Assembly: GCA_950059165.1 (NCBI GenBank)
Contig: CATLUC010000030.1
Span: 1-9,698, forward strand
Source of the DNA: an uncultured Clostridium sp.
GTDB lineage: Bacteria > Bacillota > Clostridia > TANB77 > CAG-508
Direction: 5' to 3'
DNA length: 9,698 nucleotides
The notes below the pieces were generated by a model that did not search any database, was not told the DNA's origin, and saw only the letters and a program-made list of their open reading frames with translations. This document shows, one piece after another, positions 1 to 7,350 of this stretch (position 1 is the stretch's first letter; each line of letters begins with the position of its first letter). A program made the position numbers and the translations under genes.

Positions 1-388
1 ATTGAAATTCCATTTTTTCATTTTCTTTATCTAATATCCATTTCAATTTTACATCTTTGGCATCTTTTAATTCTCTATATCTTTTATCTAATCGTGGAAT
101 AATATCATCATCTTCAAATATACATCCATATTGTCCAATTTTAAAGAATTCATCATCTTTAAAATCTTCTAAATGCTTGTTATAGAATTCTAAATTATTG
201 ATAATAAAATTACCTAATTCATCAACTTCAAATTTATATAAATGACTTCCCTGTATTTCAAAAAGTGTCATTAATATATAGGCTAGTCTTGCAACTGTTA
301 TATCACTCATAACTTGAAATCTTCTCCATATTTTTGGTTTATAATCTTGTAATTCTGCATATATTTGATATATTGGTTTACTTGCCAT
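1..388 (-). CDS. pRiA4b ORF-3-like protein, N-terminal part (cut by left edge)
   Basis: The first 129 codons of a protein that continues past the left edge of the window. It begins MASKPIYQIYAELQDYKPKI and continues with a WRRFQV motif, 'SDITVARLAYILMTLFEIQGSHLYKFEV' style spacing. I recognise the start of the plasmid pRiA4b ORF-3 family: Tyr/Leu-rich first strand, a conserved I-W-R-R-(F/I)-x-V, then S-D-I-T-(V/L)-A-x-L and S-H-L-(Y/H)-x-F. The start is supported by AAGGGG placed 8 nt upstream of the ATG at 388. The family is named after a plasmid gene and also occurs on chromosomes; its molecular role is not established, so none is assigned. It lies just downstream of a terminator, so it probably has its own promoter, which I could not place. 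Family call moderately sure; function unknown. Confidence 0.72.
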   Translation of the reverse strand, partial: MASKPIYQIYAELQDYKPKIWRRFQVMSDITVARLAYILMTLFEIQGSHLYKFEVDELGNFIINNLEFYNKHLEDFKDDEFFKIGQYGCIFEDDDIIPRLDKRYRELKDAKDVKLKWILDKENEKMEFQ

Positions 389-429
389 AATCTCATCCCC
401 TTCATTTGAATTCATCTTATCACATATTA

Positions 430-479
430 CAATAAAAATAAAGCAATTTGCATCAATTAATACTTAATGCAAATTACTT
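430..479 (-). terminator. Hairpin terminator after the SpoIIID-like gene
   Basis: Arms 441-453 and 467-479 form a 13-bp stem around a 13-nt loop. Read on the minus strand the only irregular pair is a G-U wobble, whereas on the plus strand it is a C-A mismatch, so the minus-strand RNA folds better. A T-rich run (TATTTTTATT) follows the stem on the minus strand. It lies 11 nt past the SpoIIID-like stop codon and separates that gene from the pRiA4b ORF-3-like gene. The plus-strand side is also T-rich, so weak bidirectional action is possible. Confidence 0.65.
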
Positions 480-490
480 TATTTTTAATT

Positions 491-751
491 TTATTTAATT
501 ACCAATCCCAACTTCACAACAGGATTTCTTTCACTCAAGAAAACTCCTTTTATTTCAATACTTTCAGGAATCGGACGAGCAATCCTCGCCACTACATGTC
601 CATTTTTTCTACCGTTCTTTTGTGTTACATCCTTGTGTACTGTGCTTTTACTAATGCCAAATTTTTTAGCTGCACCTCTTACTGTATCTTTTGAATCTAT
701 TATATACTGTGCTAAGCTAATAGCACGTTCTTCAATTGATATACACTTCAT
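491..751 (-). CDS. SpoIIID-like sporulation regulator with divergent C-terminus
   Basis: An 86-residue protein whose first 45 or so residues match SpoIIID, the small DNA-binding regulator of mother-cell sporulation genes: I-E-E-R near the start, Y-I-I-D-S-K-D-T-V-R, then the helix-turn-helix A-A-K-K-F-G-I-S-K-S-T-V-H-K-D-V-T (about residues 27-43). Start: ATG at 751 with AGGAG 8 nt upstream. Normal SpoIIID goes on with a motif like ERLP-x-INP-x-LA-x-EV and ends with a basic RH-(I/L)-RGG-x-AT-x-x-KY stretch; none of that is visible here in any of the three frames on this strand. Instead residues 46-86 read QKNGRKNGHVVARIARPIPE and onward to a stop, with a more GC-rich stretch around 570-590. 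It may be a chimeric, decayed or specialised SpoIIID paralogue, so I do not give the spoIIID symbol. Since the C-terminal basic part of SpoIIID contributes to DNA binding, normal function is doubtful. Confidence 0.72.
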   Translation of the reverse strand: MKCISIEERAISLAQYIIDSKDTVRGAAKKFGISKSTVHKDVTQKNGRKNGHVVARIARPIPESIEIKGVFLSERNPVVKLGLVIK

Positions 752-759
752 AAAGTCAA

Positions 760-808
760 CTCCTATCTTTAAGAATTCTTTTGTTTAATTCTATTCTTTT
801 AGATAGGA
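760..808 (-). promoter_or_regulatory. Possible Shine-Dalgarno-masking hairpin in SpoIIID-like leader
   Basis: The octamers TCCTATCT at 761-768 and AGATAGGA at 801-808 are exact reverse complements. In the minus-strand RNA the upstream copy would pair with the AGAUAGGA that contains four of the five bases of the AGGAG ribosome binding site (760-764). Partial pairing of AAGAATT-type sequence inside the loop could extend the stem. The effect would be to limit translation of the regulator. The repeat is visible in the sequence; the regulatory role is inference. Confidence 0.4.
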
Positions 809-861
809 AGTTAGAACAAATAACTTTAAAGCCAAAGTGCAAAGTTTAAATTATGCTAATA

Positions 862-3800
862 TTAAGGCTGTTCAAATAAATCCAAAATTTCATCTTTTGA
901 CAATTTATTTATAAATGTTTCTTCTGTTGAAAGAACATCTTTTGAAAGTTTTTCTTTTCTTTCTTGCATTTTGTTTATTTTTTCTTCAATAGAATTACTT
1001 GTAATAAGTTTATATACTTGTACACTGTTTTTTTGACCTATTCTATATGCTCTATCTGTTGCTTGATTTTCACTAGATACATTCCACCAAGGGTCATAAT
1101 GGATTACAACATCTGCTGATGTCAAGTTAAGACCTGTTCCTCCTGCTTTTAAAGAAATCAAAAATACTTTTACTTTTTCATTTTTATTAAATTCATCAAC
1201 CATTTCAATTCTTTTGCCAACAGGTGTATTTCCAACTAACTTAAAATACTCAATATTTAGTTTATTTAATTCTTCCTCAATTATTTCAAACATAGATGTA
1301 TAGCTAGAAAATATCAATATTTTATGGTTTGCACTAATTGCATCTTCCACTAGATTTAAGCATTGTTTTAATTTTCCACTGTTTCCTTTGTAATTTTCAA
1401 TAAATAGGCTTGGATGGCAACAAATTTGCCTTAATCTTGTTAATAGCATAAGGATTTTAAATTTACTTTTTTCAAAGCTACTACCAGTCAATTCTTCCTC
1501 TATTTCTTTTTTAGTTTGTGCTAAATATGACAAATATAATTTTTCTTGTTCGGCATCCATTTCATTTTTCATTATTGTAATATTTTTTTCTGGTAATTCT
1601 GTTAAAACATCTTCTTTTACTCTTCTTAAAACAAATGGACTTATCAATTTTTTTAATCTAGTTAATGCTTCTACATCCTCATTTTTTAATATTGGTTCTT
1701 CAAATTTTTTCTTGAACTTGTTATAATTATAAAGATATCCAGGCATTATAAAGTCAAATATAGACCATAGTTCAGCTATTGAATTTTCTATTGGTGTACC
1801 TGTTAATGCATATTTTATTTCTCCTTTTAAACTTTTTAGTGATGTTGCATTTTGTGTTGATGAGTTTTTGATATATTGTGCTTCATCTGCAATTATGTAT
1901 TTAAAGTTTTTATCCTCATAATTTTCAACGTCTCTTTTTAATAAGTCATATGATGTAATAATTAAATCATAGTTTTGATAATTGTTTAACTTTTCTTTTC
2001 TTTCTTCAGCTGTACCTCTAACTATTAATACTTTTATGGAATCACACCATTTTTCTATTTCTGCTTTCCAATTTAATACTAAAGTACTTGGGCAAACTAC
2101 TATTGATGTTGTTTTATTTTTAGATTTTGCCTCTGATTTTAATACTGCTATAATTTGCAAGGTTTTTCCAAGTCCCATGTCATCTGCTAAAATGCCTCCA
2201 AATTTATACATTTCTAATGTTTTTAGCCATTTGTATCCTACTTTTTGATAATCTCTTAATTTTTTTTCGAATGTTTTGTCAATCTTTATATTATCTGAAA
2301 TTTCAGAGTTTTCTATTCCATCTACAAGTTCTGTAAATTTCTCGTTTTTGGCAACTGCAATATTTTTATTAGAATTTACTAATTTTTCTAAGTAAAAACT
2401 TCTATTTATTGGAAGCTTTACAGTTCCTTTTTCAATTTTATTATAATCTATATCTAGTGTTGTTGCCATTTCATCTAATAAGTCTAGATTTTCGTTATTG
2501 CTTAAGTCTAAAAAATCTCCATTTTTTAATTTGTGATACTTTTTCTTAATCTTGTAATCTTTTAATATATCTTTTATTTCATTGACATTTATATTCATTT
2601 TTGAAATGTCTAACTCTAGCAGTCCATTGTCTATTCTTATTCCAATATTAGATATTTTAGGTTGTTTTATTTGTTTATTTTTAAATTTATCTGTTGCTAA
2701 AACTTCAAAGTCATTCATGTAGCCTTCAATTTTATGTGATAAAAATTCATAGGTTTCATCTGTGTTTTCCATGACAAAATTTCTGCTTCCAGGAATAAGT
2801 TCAAATCCATCCAAAAATATTCTTTTGATAACTTCTGTTTCTGCTGGTACATCTCTTACAATGTTATTTTCTTCAACATATTTTTGATATCCATTTTCTA
2901 AAACATTGAATTCATAATCCATGTAGCAAAATTTTAGTTCTAACATGATATTTCCACTATCATCTACATCTAATAAAATTTTTGATGCTAGCTTGTCTAC
3001 AACTAAAGCTTCTTTTACTATATTTTCTGGCAAATTCTCTGTTTTTAAATCTTTTATTTGTGGTAAAACGAATTCTTTAAAATCATCTAGTTTATCTTCA
3101 GGAATCAGTATTTGCTCTTGTCTTTCAAACATATCTATTAATCTCATTATTTTTTCGTCTTTTGCTATTAAATAAATTTTGCCATTATAAAATATATAAA
3201 CTTTTTTATTGGATAATAAAACCGAATAGTCTTTTATGTTTAATTCTAATACATATTCTTCGCTTTCTTTAGGTTCTTCATCATTATAATACCAGTAATA
3301 ATTATATGTATTTTGTATCATTACTTTTTCCTTTTTTAAAACACATGATATATCTATTTTTTGGTCTGTAAGTTCATATATTTTGTCTCCTTCATGGTAT
3401 GAACGTAATAAAATTTGTTTGTTCGTGCTTAAAAAATCGTCTATGTCATTTGATGTAATGTAAATAAATTTATTAAAAGAACTATTCATTCTGTAATCAT
3501 TGTATTTATTGTAATAGTCTACCATTTGTGCATATTTTATAATATAATCAAATATTTTTTGCGATTCTTTTGCAAAATTTTCTCTTTTAGGTATAAACCT
3601 TAGCTGTTTTCCAAAATATATTTCCGTTTCTTTTTTATATGCATCATAAAAGTCACTAATATTATTTAATACATACATCCTTGTTTTACCTATTTTAAAT
3701 GATAATTTTAGTGTTTCTGTATTTTCTATTTCTGCACAATATTCTAGTTTTACGTCTGTTGCAAGTTCACTTGTTTTATTGCTTTTTATTTGAATTGTAT

Positions 3801-4326
3801 TTTCATACAATTCCTTTAAATCAAATTTATTTGTTTTTTGTTCTTTTAAATTTCTTTTATAGAACTCTAATGTTTGTAATCCACTATAATATTTTCTTTG
3901 GTATTCACGCCTTTTTCTTTCTTCTTCTTGTCTTTTTCTAATTTCCTCTAAACGTTTTCTTTCTTCTTCCTCTTTCTTTTTTCTAAGTCTTTTTTCTCCC
4001 TCTTTGGTGCTAGCATAATGTGGCTCTAAAGCTTCCATTGATGTTGCTATTACGTGTTTGCACAAATTTCCATTATTGTAATCTTCACATGTGCATGTAG
4101 CTTCTTTAATCATATTTCCTGTTATTTTTAATGTTGTTACATATCTACCATAATTTCCTTGAACTTCTGCCTCTATTTCATAATTTCTTTCATCAATTTT
4201 GTTTACTTTGCTTATTTCTACATATCCATAAGAATATATGTTTCTTCCTCTTTTGTATCTTTGATTTTCATATCTTCTACTAAAATTAAGTGTTTCAAAT
4301 TCTAAGTCTATTACATCAATTATCAT
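862..4326 (-). CDS. SWIM zinc-finger SNF2-family helicase-like ATPase
   Basis: A 1154-residue bacterial SNF2 protein: an ATP-driven double-stranded DNA translocase, presumably cytoplasmic, with unknown target. Domains in order: N-terminal region with a complete SWIM zinc finger, C78-x-C80-x8-C89-x-H91; a Lys/Glu/Arg-rich probable coiled coil at about 108-147; a long middle region that fits the bacterial SNF2-associated domain; then the two RecA-like lobes. Lobe 1 has Walker A (DDMGLGKT, K721), the DEAQ box at 814-817 and motif III TGTP at 842-845. Lobe 2 has the SLKAGGTGLNL motif, HYDPWWN, and DRAYRIGQ (1091-1098) with R1095 in the arginine-finger motif. All core ATPase motifs are intact and the length is usual for the family. 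I start at 4326 because AGGAG sits 9 nt upstream; the longer frame to 4398 begins inside a terminator and has no ribosome binding site. Neighbouring genes give no restriction-modification or known defence context. Confidence 0.93.
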   Translation of the reverse strand: MIIDVIDLEFETLNFSRRYENQRYKRGRNIYSYGYVEISKVNKIDERNYEIEAEVQGNYGRYVTTLKITGNMIKEATCTCEDYNNGNLCKHVIATSMEALEPHYASTKEGEKRLRKKKEEEERKRLEEIRKRQEEERKRREYQRKYYSGLQTLEFYKRNLKEQKTNKFDLKELYENTIQIKSNKTSELATDVKLEYCAEIENTETLKLSFKIGKTRMYVLNNISDFYDAYKKETEIYFGKQLRFIPKRENFAKESQKIFDYIIKYAQMVDYYNKYNDYRMNSSFNKFIYITSNDIDDFLSTNKQILLRSYHEGDKIYELTDQKIDISCVLKKEKVMIQNTYNYYWYYNDEEPKESEEYVLELNIKDYSVLLSNKKVYIFYNGKIYLIAKDEKIMRLIDMFERQEQILIPEDKLDDFKEFVLPQIKDLKTENLPENIVKEALVVDKLASKILLDVDDSGNIMLELKFCYMDYEFNVLENGYQKYVEENNIVRDVPAETEVIKRIFLDGFELIPGSRNFVMENTDETYEFLSHKIEGYMNDFEVLATDKFKNKQIKQPKISNIGIRIDNGLLELDISKMNINVNEIKDILKDYKIKKKYHKLKNGDFLDLSNNENLDLLDEMATTLDIDYNKIEKGTVKLPINRSFYLEKLVNSNKNIAVAKNEKFTELVDGIENSEISDNIKIDKTFEKKLRDYQKVGYKWLKTLEMYKFGGILADDMGLGKTLQIIAVLKSEAKSKNKTTSIVVCPSTLVLNWKAEIEKWCDSIKVLIVRGTAEERKEKLNNYQNYDLIITSYDLLKRDVENYEDKNFKYIIADEAQYIKNSSTQNATSLKSLKGEIKYALTGTPIENSIAELWSIFDFIMPGYLYNYNKFKKKFEEPILKNEDVEALTRLKKLISPFVLRRVKEDVLTELPEKNITIMKNEMDAEQEKLYLSYLAQTKKEIEEELTGSSFEKSKFKILMLLTRLRQICCHPSLFIENYKGNSGKLKQCLNLVEDAISANHKILIFSSYTSMFEIIEEELNKLNIEYFKLVGNTPVGKRIEMVDEFNKNEKVKVFLISLKAGGTGLNLTSADVVIHYDPWWNVSSENQATDRAYRIGQKNSVQVYKLITSNSIEEKINKMQERKEKLSKDVLSTEETFINKLSKDEILDLFEQP

Positions 4327-4357
4327 ATTTGCTAGCTCCTTTATTCTGTTTTTTTTT

Positions 4358-4366
4358 ATTTTATCA
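4358..4366 (-). promoter_or_regulatory. Extended -10 promoter for the SNF2 gene
   Basis: Minus strand TGATAAAAT: a TG dinucleotide one base before TAAAAT (4363 to 4358), an extended -10 element. The -35 region is poor (TTTTAT at 17-bp spacing). Transcription would start near 4351, about 25 nt before the ATG at 4326, leaving room for the AGGAG site. It sits between the upstream gene's terminator and this start, which supports the shorter start for the helicase. Confidence 0.45.
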
Positions 4367-4387
4367 TATATTTCTGATAAATAAAAG

Positions 4388-4427
4388 AAAAAAAGCATTT
4401 AAAAATGATTTGTTCAAATGCTTTTTT
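4388..4427 (-). terminator. Strong hairpin terminator after the prepilin-like gene
   Basis: Arms 4389-4400 and 4416-4427 give an uninterrupted 12-bp stem (AAAAAAGCATTT paired with AAATGCTTTTTT) around a 15-nt loop. On the minus strand the stem runs into TTTTTTTCTTTT. It lies a few bases past the stop codon at 4433, so it ends transcription of the prepilin-like gene. T-rich sequence on the plus side too makes it potentially bidirectional. Confidence 0.8.
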
Positions 4428-4432
4428 CTTTA

Positions 4433-4933
4433 TTAATCTGGCAATAATAAAATTGAATATGTGTATCCAACCTGGATGCTAGCTTGTGAATAAACATCAA
4501 AATCTAAAATAGTATTTTCATCATAAGATATAATAGATGATATTGAACCTCTTTTCCAACTTGTAACTTGGTTACTATGTTCTCCTTCTACTCCCAATAT
4601 TATACCGTTTTTTCGTATCTCCGTATTAAATATTCCTGTTGGGTTGTCATTATTTGAGGCTGAAAAAGATATAATTGCTTTTCCCGTTCCATTTCCTGCA
4701 AGAGGAATTCTTTCCAATAGTACCCATTTTATTGCTTCTATGTTATTTGTTGTAGTTGTCCAGCCTTTTTCTATTAATTTGGATTTATTGTTGTTATTTT
4801 GCAGTGCTTCTACCATTGTTTCCAATTTAGAAATTTTTTCATTCATTGTTGTTTCTAGTTGAGAAACTTTTTCATTTAATTTCTCAACTTCAGAACTATT
4901 TGTATCAATTTTTTCACCATTGATAGATGCCAA
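4433..4933 (-). CDS. Prepilin-like protein, C-terminal fragment (downstream of frameshift)
   Basis: The intact frame from the first possible start, TTG at 4933, encodes 166 residues, but this is probably not a gene of its own: no ribosome binding site precedes the TTG, and the same frame stays open upstream to 5011, reading HNSIFTKLKDYPYEFEINGQ and onward, directly into the end of the prepilin-like frame. Such a S-I-F-T-K-L-K-x-Y-P-Y-E-F-E-I-N segment normally follows the N-terminal region of this prepilin-like family. From the TTG, residues 12-45 form a probable heptad-type coiled coil (EVEKLNEKVSQLETTMNEK and on), then Asn-rich linker, then a Thr/Ser/Ile-rich domain of probable beta strands ending YTYSILLLPD. 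The beta-rich end resembles surface or fibre head domains in general, but I recognise no named family. Function: probably the exposed part of a cell-surface or secreted protein. Confidence 0.6.
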   Translation of the reverse strand: MASINGEKIDTNSSEVEKLNEKVSQLETTMNEKISKLETMVEALQNNNNKSKLIEKGWTTTTNNIEAIKWVLLERIPLAGNGTGKAIISFSASNNDNPTGIFNTEIRKNGIILGVEGEHSNQVTSWKRGSISSIISYDENTILDFDVYSQASIQVGYTYSILLLPD

Positions 4934-4994
4934 CTGTAATTGACCATTTATCTCAAATTCATATGGATAATCTTTTAACTTAGTAAAAATAGAA

Positions 4995-5357
4995 TTATGT
5001 CCGAGTGGTATCTATTCTATCTAAACTGGCCTGTAATTTACTTGTAAGTTCTACATATTCCATCTCATTATCTTCACATAATTTATTTGCTAAATACTGT
5101 AATGTTGGCATTTTTTCTGTTTCTTTATAACTTTCAATTTGTGTATTTGTAATTTTTAAATTCATAATTTCTGTTGCTGTTTTCTTATTATTTTCTTCTT
5201 TTGCAGTACTTGCCTTGTTTAATATTCCATTTTCCCCTGTCAACATTAAAATTGTTATTCCTGCTAAAATTAGTAATATTATTATCGTAATAATCAATGC
5301 TATTAAAGTTACACCTTTGTACTCTCTTACATACCTTTCACTACTATTTTTGCTCAT
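4995..5357 (-). CDS. Prepilin-like protein, N-terminal fragment
   Basis: A 120-residue frame starting MSKNSSERYVREYKG, with a type IV prepilin-like leader: basic residues, then G15 followed by VTLIALIITIIILLILAGIT, a single hydrophobic helix (about 16-38), and the TGENGILNKA-x-x-A-K-E-E motif usual in clostridial members. The predicted prepilin peptidase site is after G15. The mature position-5 residue is Ala where classical pilins have Glu, as is common in this clostridial group. After the helix comes a charged amphipathic region and the segment LQYLANKLCEDNEMEYVELT. The start at 5357 is supported by AAGGTG about 10 nt upstream. The last residues (TTRT) are probably out of frame; see the split-gene entry. 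It would act in the membrane and cell wall; no pilus assembly genes are visible nearby, so a role in a true pilus is not shown. Confidence 0.8.
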   Translation of the reverse strand: MSKNSSERYVREYKGVTLIALIITIIILLILAGITILMLTGENGILNKASTAKEENNKKTATEIMNLKITNTQIESYKETEKMPTLQYLANKLCEDNEMEYVELTSKLQASLDRIDTTRT

Positions 5358-5420
5358 ATTTTTATTTCACCTTTCTTTTGTTTTATTATTATCTTTTTAT
5401 TTGTTCAATATACCTTTATA

Positions 5421-5449
5421 ATTTTATTATCAGTGTCTTTTAATGTCAA
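5421..5449 (-). promoter_or_regulatory. Sigma-A-type promoter of the prepilin-like gene
   Basis: Minus strand: TTGACA (5449 to 5444, perfect -35), 17-bp spacer, TAAAAT (5426 to 5421, five of six -10 matches). Transcription would start near 5414, leaving a leader of about 57 nt before the ATG at 5357. It lies between asnB and the prepilin-like gene, so the latter can be expressed independently. Confidence 0.72.
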
Positions 5450-5480
5450 TGAACTTTGAAGTTTTTATTTACTTTTAATA

Positions 5481-7295
5481 TCACCTAAAAAATACTTCAT
5501 ACCACTTAATAAAGCAATAAATTGCCCATATTTTTCTATAATTATCTTTTTGATTGTTTTTATGTTGATTTAATAATACGAAAATATAATCTTGATTAAA
5601 AAATTCTTTTACAAAATCTTGACTAAACACCTTTTTAACTACTTGATAAAAATCATCTTCTCTTAGCCAGTCCCTTAGTGGAACTGGAAAACCTAACTTT
5701 TTCTTTTTATATGCATCATTTGGAATATATTTTTTAGCTGCTTCCCTTAATGCAACTTTTGTATTTTCCTTTGTTATTTTACAGTTTCTGGGCAGAGAAG
5801 ATGCAATTTCAAACACTTCTTTATCTACAAATGGAGTTCTTGCCTCTATAGAATTTGCCATTGTCATTTTATCTGCCTTTAAAAGTATATTTCTTGAAAG
5901 CCAAAATTCAGTATCAATTGCCTGCATTTTTGTTAAATCACTTTTACCATTATATTTATCAAATACTGGTTTTGTTATCTGTTCATTTTTGATATAACTT
6001 TTTATATTTAAAACCTTTTTCATTTCCTTTTGGCTAAATATTTTATTTACCCCAACATATTCTTCCTCTAGCTTTTTTCCTCTACGTACAATAAAATTAC
6101 GCCCTCGACATTCTTGTAATTTTTCAAACAAAAGGCTTAAATTTTGACGAATAGAAAAAGGTATTTTATTATAAATTTTAAACATTTCTAGTTCATTATA
6201 ACAATTATATCCACCAAAAAATTCATCTGCTCCCTCACCTGACAAAACAACTTTGACATCTTTGCTTGCAAGATTTGCAAGTAAATACAATGAAATTGCA
6301 GACGGGTCACTAATTGGCTCATCCATATAATATAAAACTTTTTCTACCAAACCCAAATACTCATCTTTTTCTATTATTCTACTCACATTTATAATTTTCA
6401 ATTTGTCACATAAATCTTTTGCATATTCTACTTCACTGTATTTTGAGTCATCATATCCTACACTATAAGTTTTATTTGGTTTCAAAACACTTGTAATATA
6501 AGAAGAATCCACTCCACTAGACAAAAATGTTCCTATTTCAACATCACTTATTTTATGATATTTAATAGATTCTTCTACTTTATTTTCTATTTTATTTGTT
6601 ACTCCATAAAAACTAATATCTTCTTCTGAAAAATTAGTATCATAATACTCACTTATGGTTATTTTGCTATTGTGAAAAATAAGATTACTTCCTGGTTTTA
6701 AACAATAAACATCTTTGAAAAAAGTTTCTAAACTTGGATTAAAACTAAATGACAAATATGCTCCTAATAACTCCTGATTTAAATTTTTTTTGAATTTTGG
6801 ATGTTCTAAAAAAGATTTTATCTCTGAACCAAACATAAATACTTCTTTATTTTGATAATAATATAATGGCTTAATTCCAAAATGGTCACGAGAACAAAAA
6901 AGAGTTTTATTTTTTTTATCCCAAATTGCAAAAGCAAACATTCCTCGAAGCTTCGTTGGCATATGTGTTCCCCATTCTTCGTATCCATGTAGCAATACCT
7001 CTGTATCACAATTTGTTTTAAACTTATGACCTTTTGTTTCTAATTCATTTTTTAGTTCTTTATAATTATATATCTCTCCATTATACACTAAACTTAAAGT
7101 TTTATCTTGGCTAATCATTGGCTGTTTTCCATTTTCCTTATCAATAATTGCTAATCGTCTATGCCCTAGTGCAACATTTTTGTCTATGTAATACCCCTCT
7201 TTATCTGGTCCTCGATGTATAATTTTATCTGTCATGTTTTTTATTATTTCTGATTTATTTGGCTTATCACTAACAAAGCCTACTATTCCACACAT
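5481..7295 (-). CDS. asnB: Asparagine synthase (glutamine-hydrolysing)
   Basis: A 604-residue class II glutamine amidotransferase/asparagine synthetase: makes asparagine from aspartate, ATP and glutamine-derived ammonia in the cytoplasm. The start MCGIVGFV leaves Cys as residue 2, the glutaminase nucleophile after Met removal. Glutaminase residues are in place: R46 in GHRRLAIID, N72-G73-E74 in YNGEIYNY, D97 in CDTEVLLHGYEEWG. The synthetase domain has the PP-loop S259-S-G-V-D-S-S265 (the usual second position Gly is Ser here, as in some AsnB proteins) and GEGADE at 353-358, followed by FFGGY. Late motifs D-K-M-T-M-A-N-S-I-E-A-R-T-P-F and the KLGFPVPLRDWL stretch are also present. Length is normal, with no break. 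AAAGGAGGAG lies just upstream of the ATG. It is separated from the upstream gene by a terminator, so it is transcribed alone; the 128-bp gap is too short for a T-box. I see no clear terminator after it. Confidence 0.95.
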   Translation of the reverse strand: MCGIVGFVSDKPNKSEIIKNMTDKIIHRGPDKEGYYIDKNVALGHRRLAIIDKENGKQPMISQDKTLSLVYNGEIYNYKELKNELETKGHKFKTNCDTEVLLHGYEEWGTHMPTKLRGMFAFAIWDKKNKTLFCSRDHFGIKPLYYYQNKEVFMFGSEIKSFLEHPKFKKNLNQELLGAYLSFSFNPSLETFFKDVYCLKPGSNLIFHNSKITISEYYDTNFSEEDISFYGVTNKIENKVEESIKYHKISDVEIGTFLSSGVDSSYITSVLKPNKTYSVGYDDSKYSEVEYAKDLCDKLKIINVSRIIEKDEYLGLVEKVLYYMDEPISDPSAISLYLLANLASKDVKVVLSGEGADEFFGGYNCYNELEMFKIYNKIPFSIRQNLSLLFEKLQECRGRNFIVRRGKKLEEEYVGVNKIFSQKEMKKVLNIKSYIKNEQITKPVFDKYNGKSDLTKMQAIDTEFWLSRNILLKADKMTMANSIEARTPFVDKEVFEIASSLPRNCKITKENTKVALREAAKKYIPNDAYKKKKLGFPVPLRDWLREDDFYQVVKKVFSQDFVKEFFNQDYIFVLLNQHKNNQKDNYRKIWAIYCFIKWYEVFFR

Positions 7296-7350
7296 ATACT
7301 CCTCCTTTAAACATATTTAATTTTACTTTTTGGAATTTGTTTAGATTAAG

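Larger units (their letters stand above)
4433..5357 (-). pseudogene. Prepilin-like surface protein gene split by a +1 frameshift
   Basis: Joining the two fragments gives one protein of about 307 residues: prepilin-type membrane anchor, alpha-helical linker, conserved F-T-K-L-K-D-Y-P-Y-E-F segment, coiled coil and C-terminal beta-rich domain. The upstream frame reads SLDRIDTTRT then stops at 4995-4997. The downstream frame is open from 5011 (it has a TAG at 5012-5014). The shift must therefore lie within 4995-5011. Leaving out one C of the ACC codon (5007-5008) restores ...RIDTLGHNSIFTKLKDY. A promoter ahead and a terminator behind frame this pair as a single transcription unit. It may be a real inactivating mutation, a phase-variable state or an assembly error; the site has no homopolymer longer than two bases. 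Confidence 0.72.

Noticed and set aside
821..849. Hairpin AACTTT/AAAGTT after the SNF2 gene as its terminator
   Set aside because: Only about six A-T pairs with a long loop and no clean T-run; too weak to annotate.
1982..3941. Plus-strand frames within the SNF2 gene (for example 1982-2248, 2945-3175, 3699-3941)
   Set aside because: They are antisense to strongly conserved helicase sequence, low in complexity (Phe/Ser/Leu rich) and lack ribosome binding sites.
4327..4398. Extra 24 N-terminal residues of the SNF2 protein from an ATG at 4398
   Set aside because: That ATG lies inside the preceding terminator stem, has no ribosome binding site, and is upstream of the extended -10 element; 4326 has AGGAG at a good distance.
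4995..5012. Programmed +1 ribosomal frameshifting in the prepilin-like gene
   Set aside because: No slippery codon pair with a stalling stop and internal Shine-Dalgarno like that of prfB is visible; the stop follows ACA, where the tRNA could not re-pair well in the +1 frame. Mutation or error is simpler.
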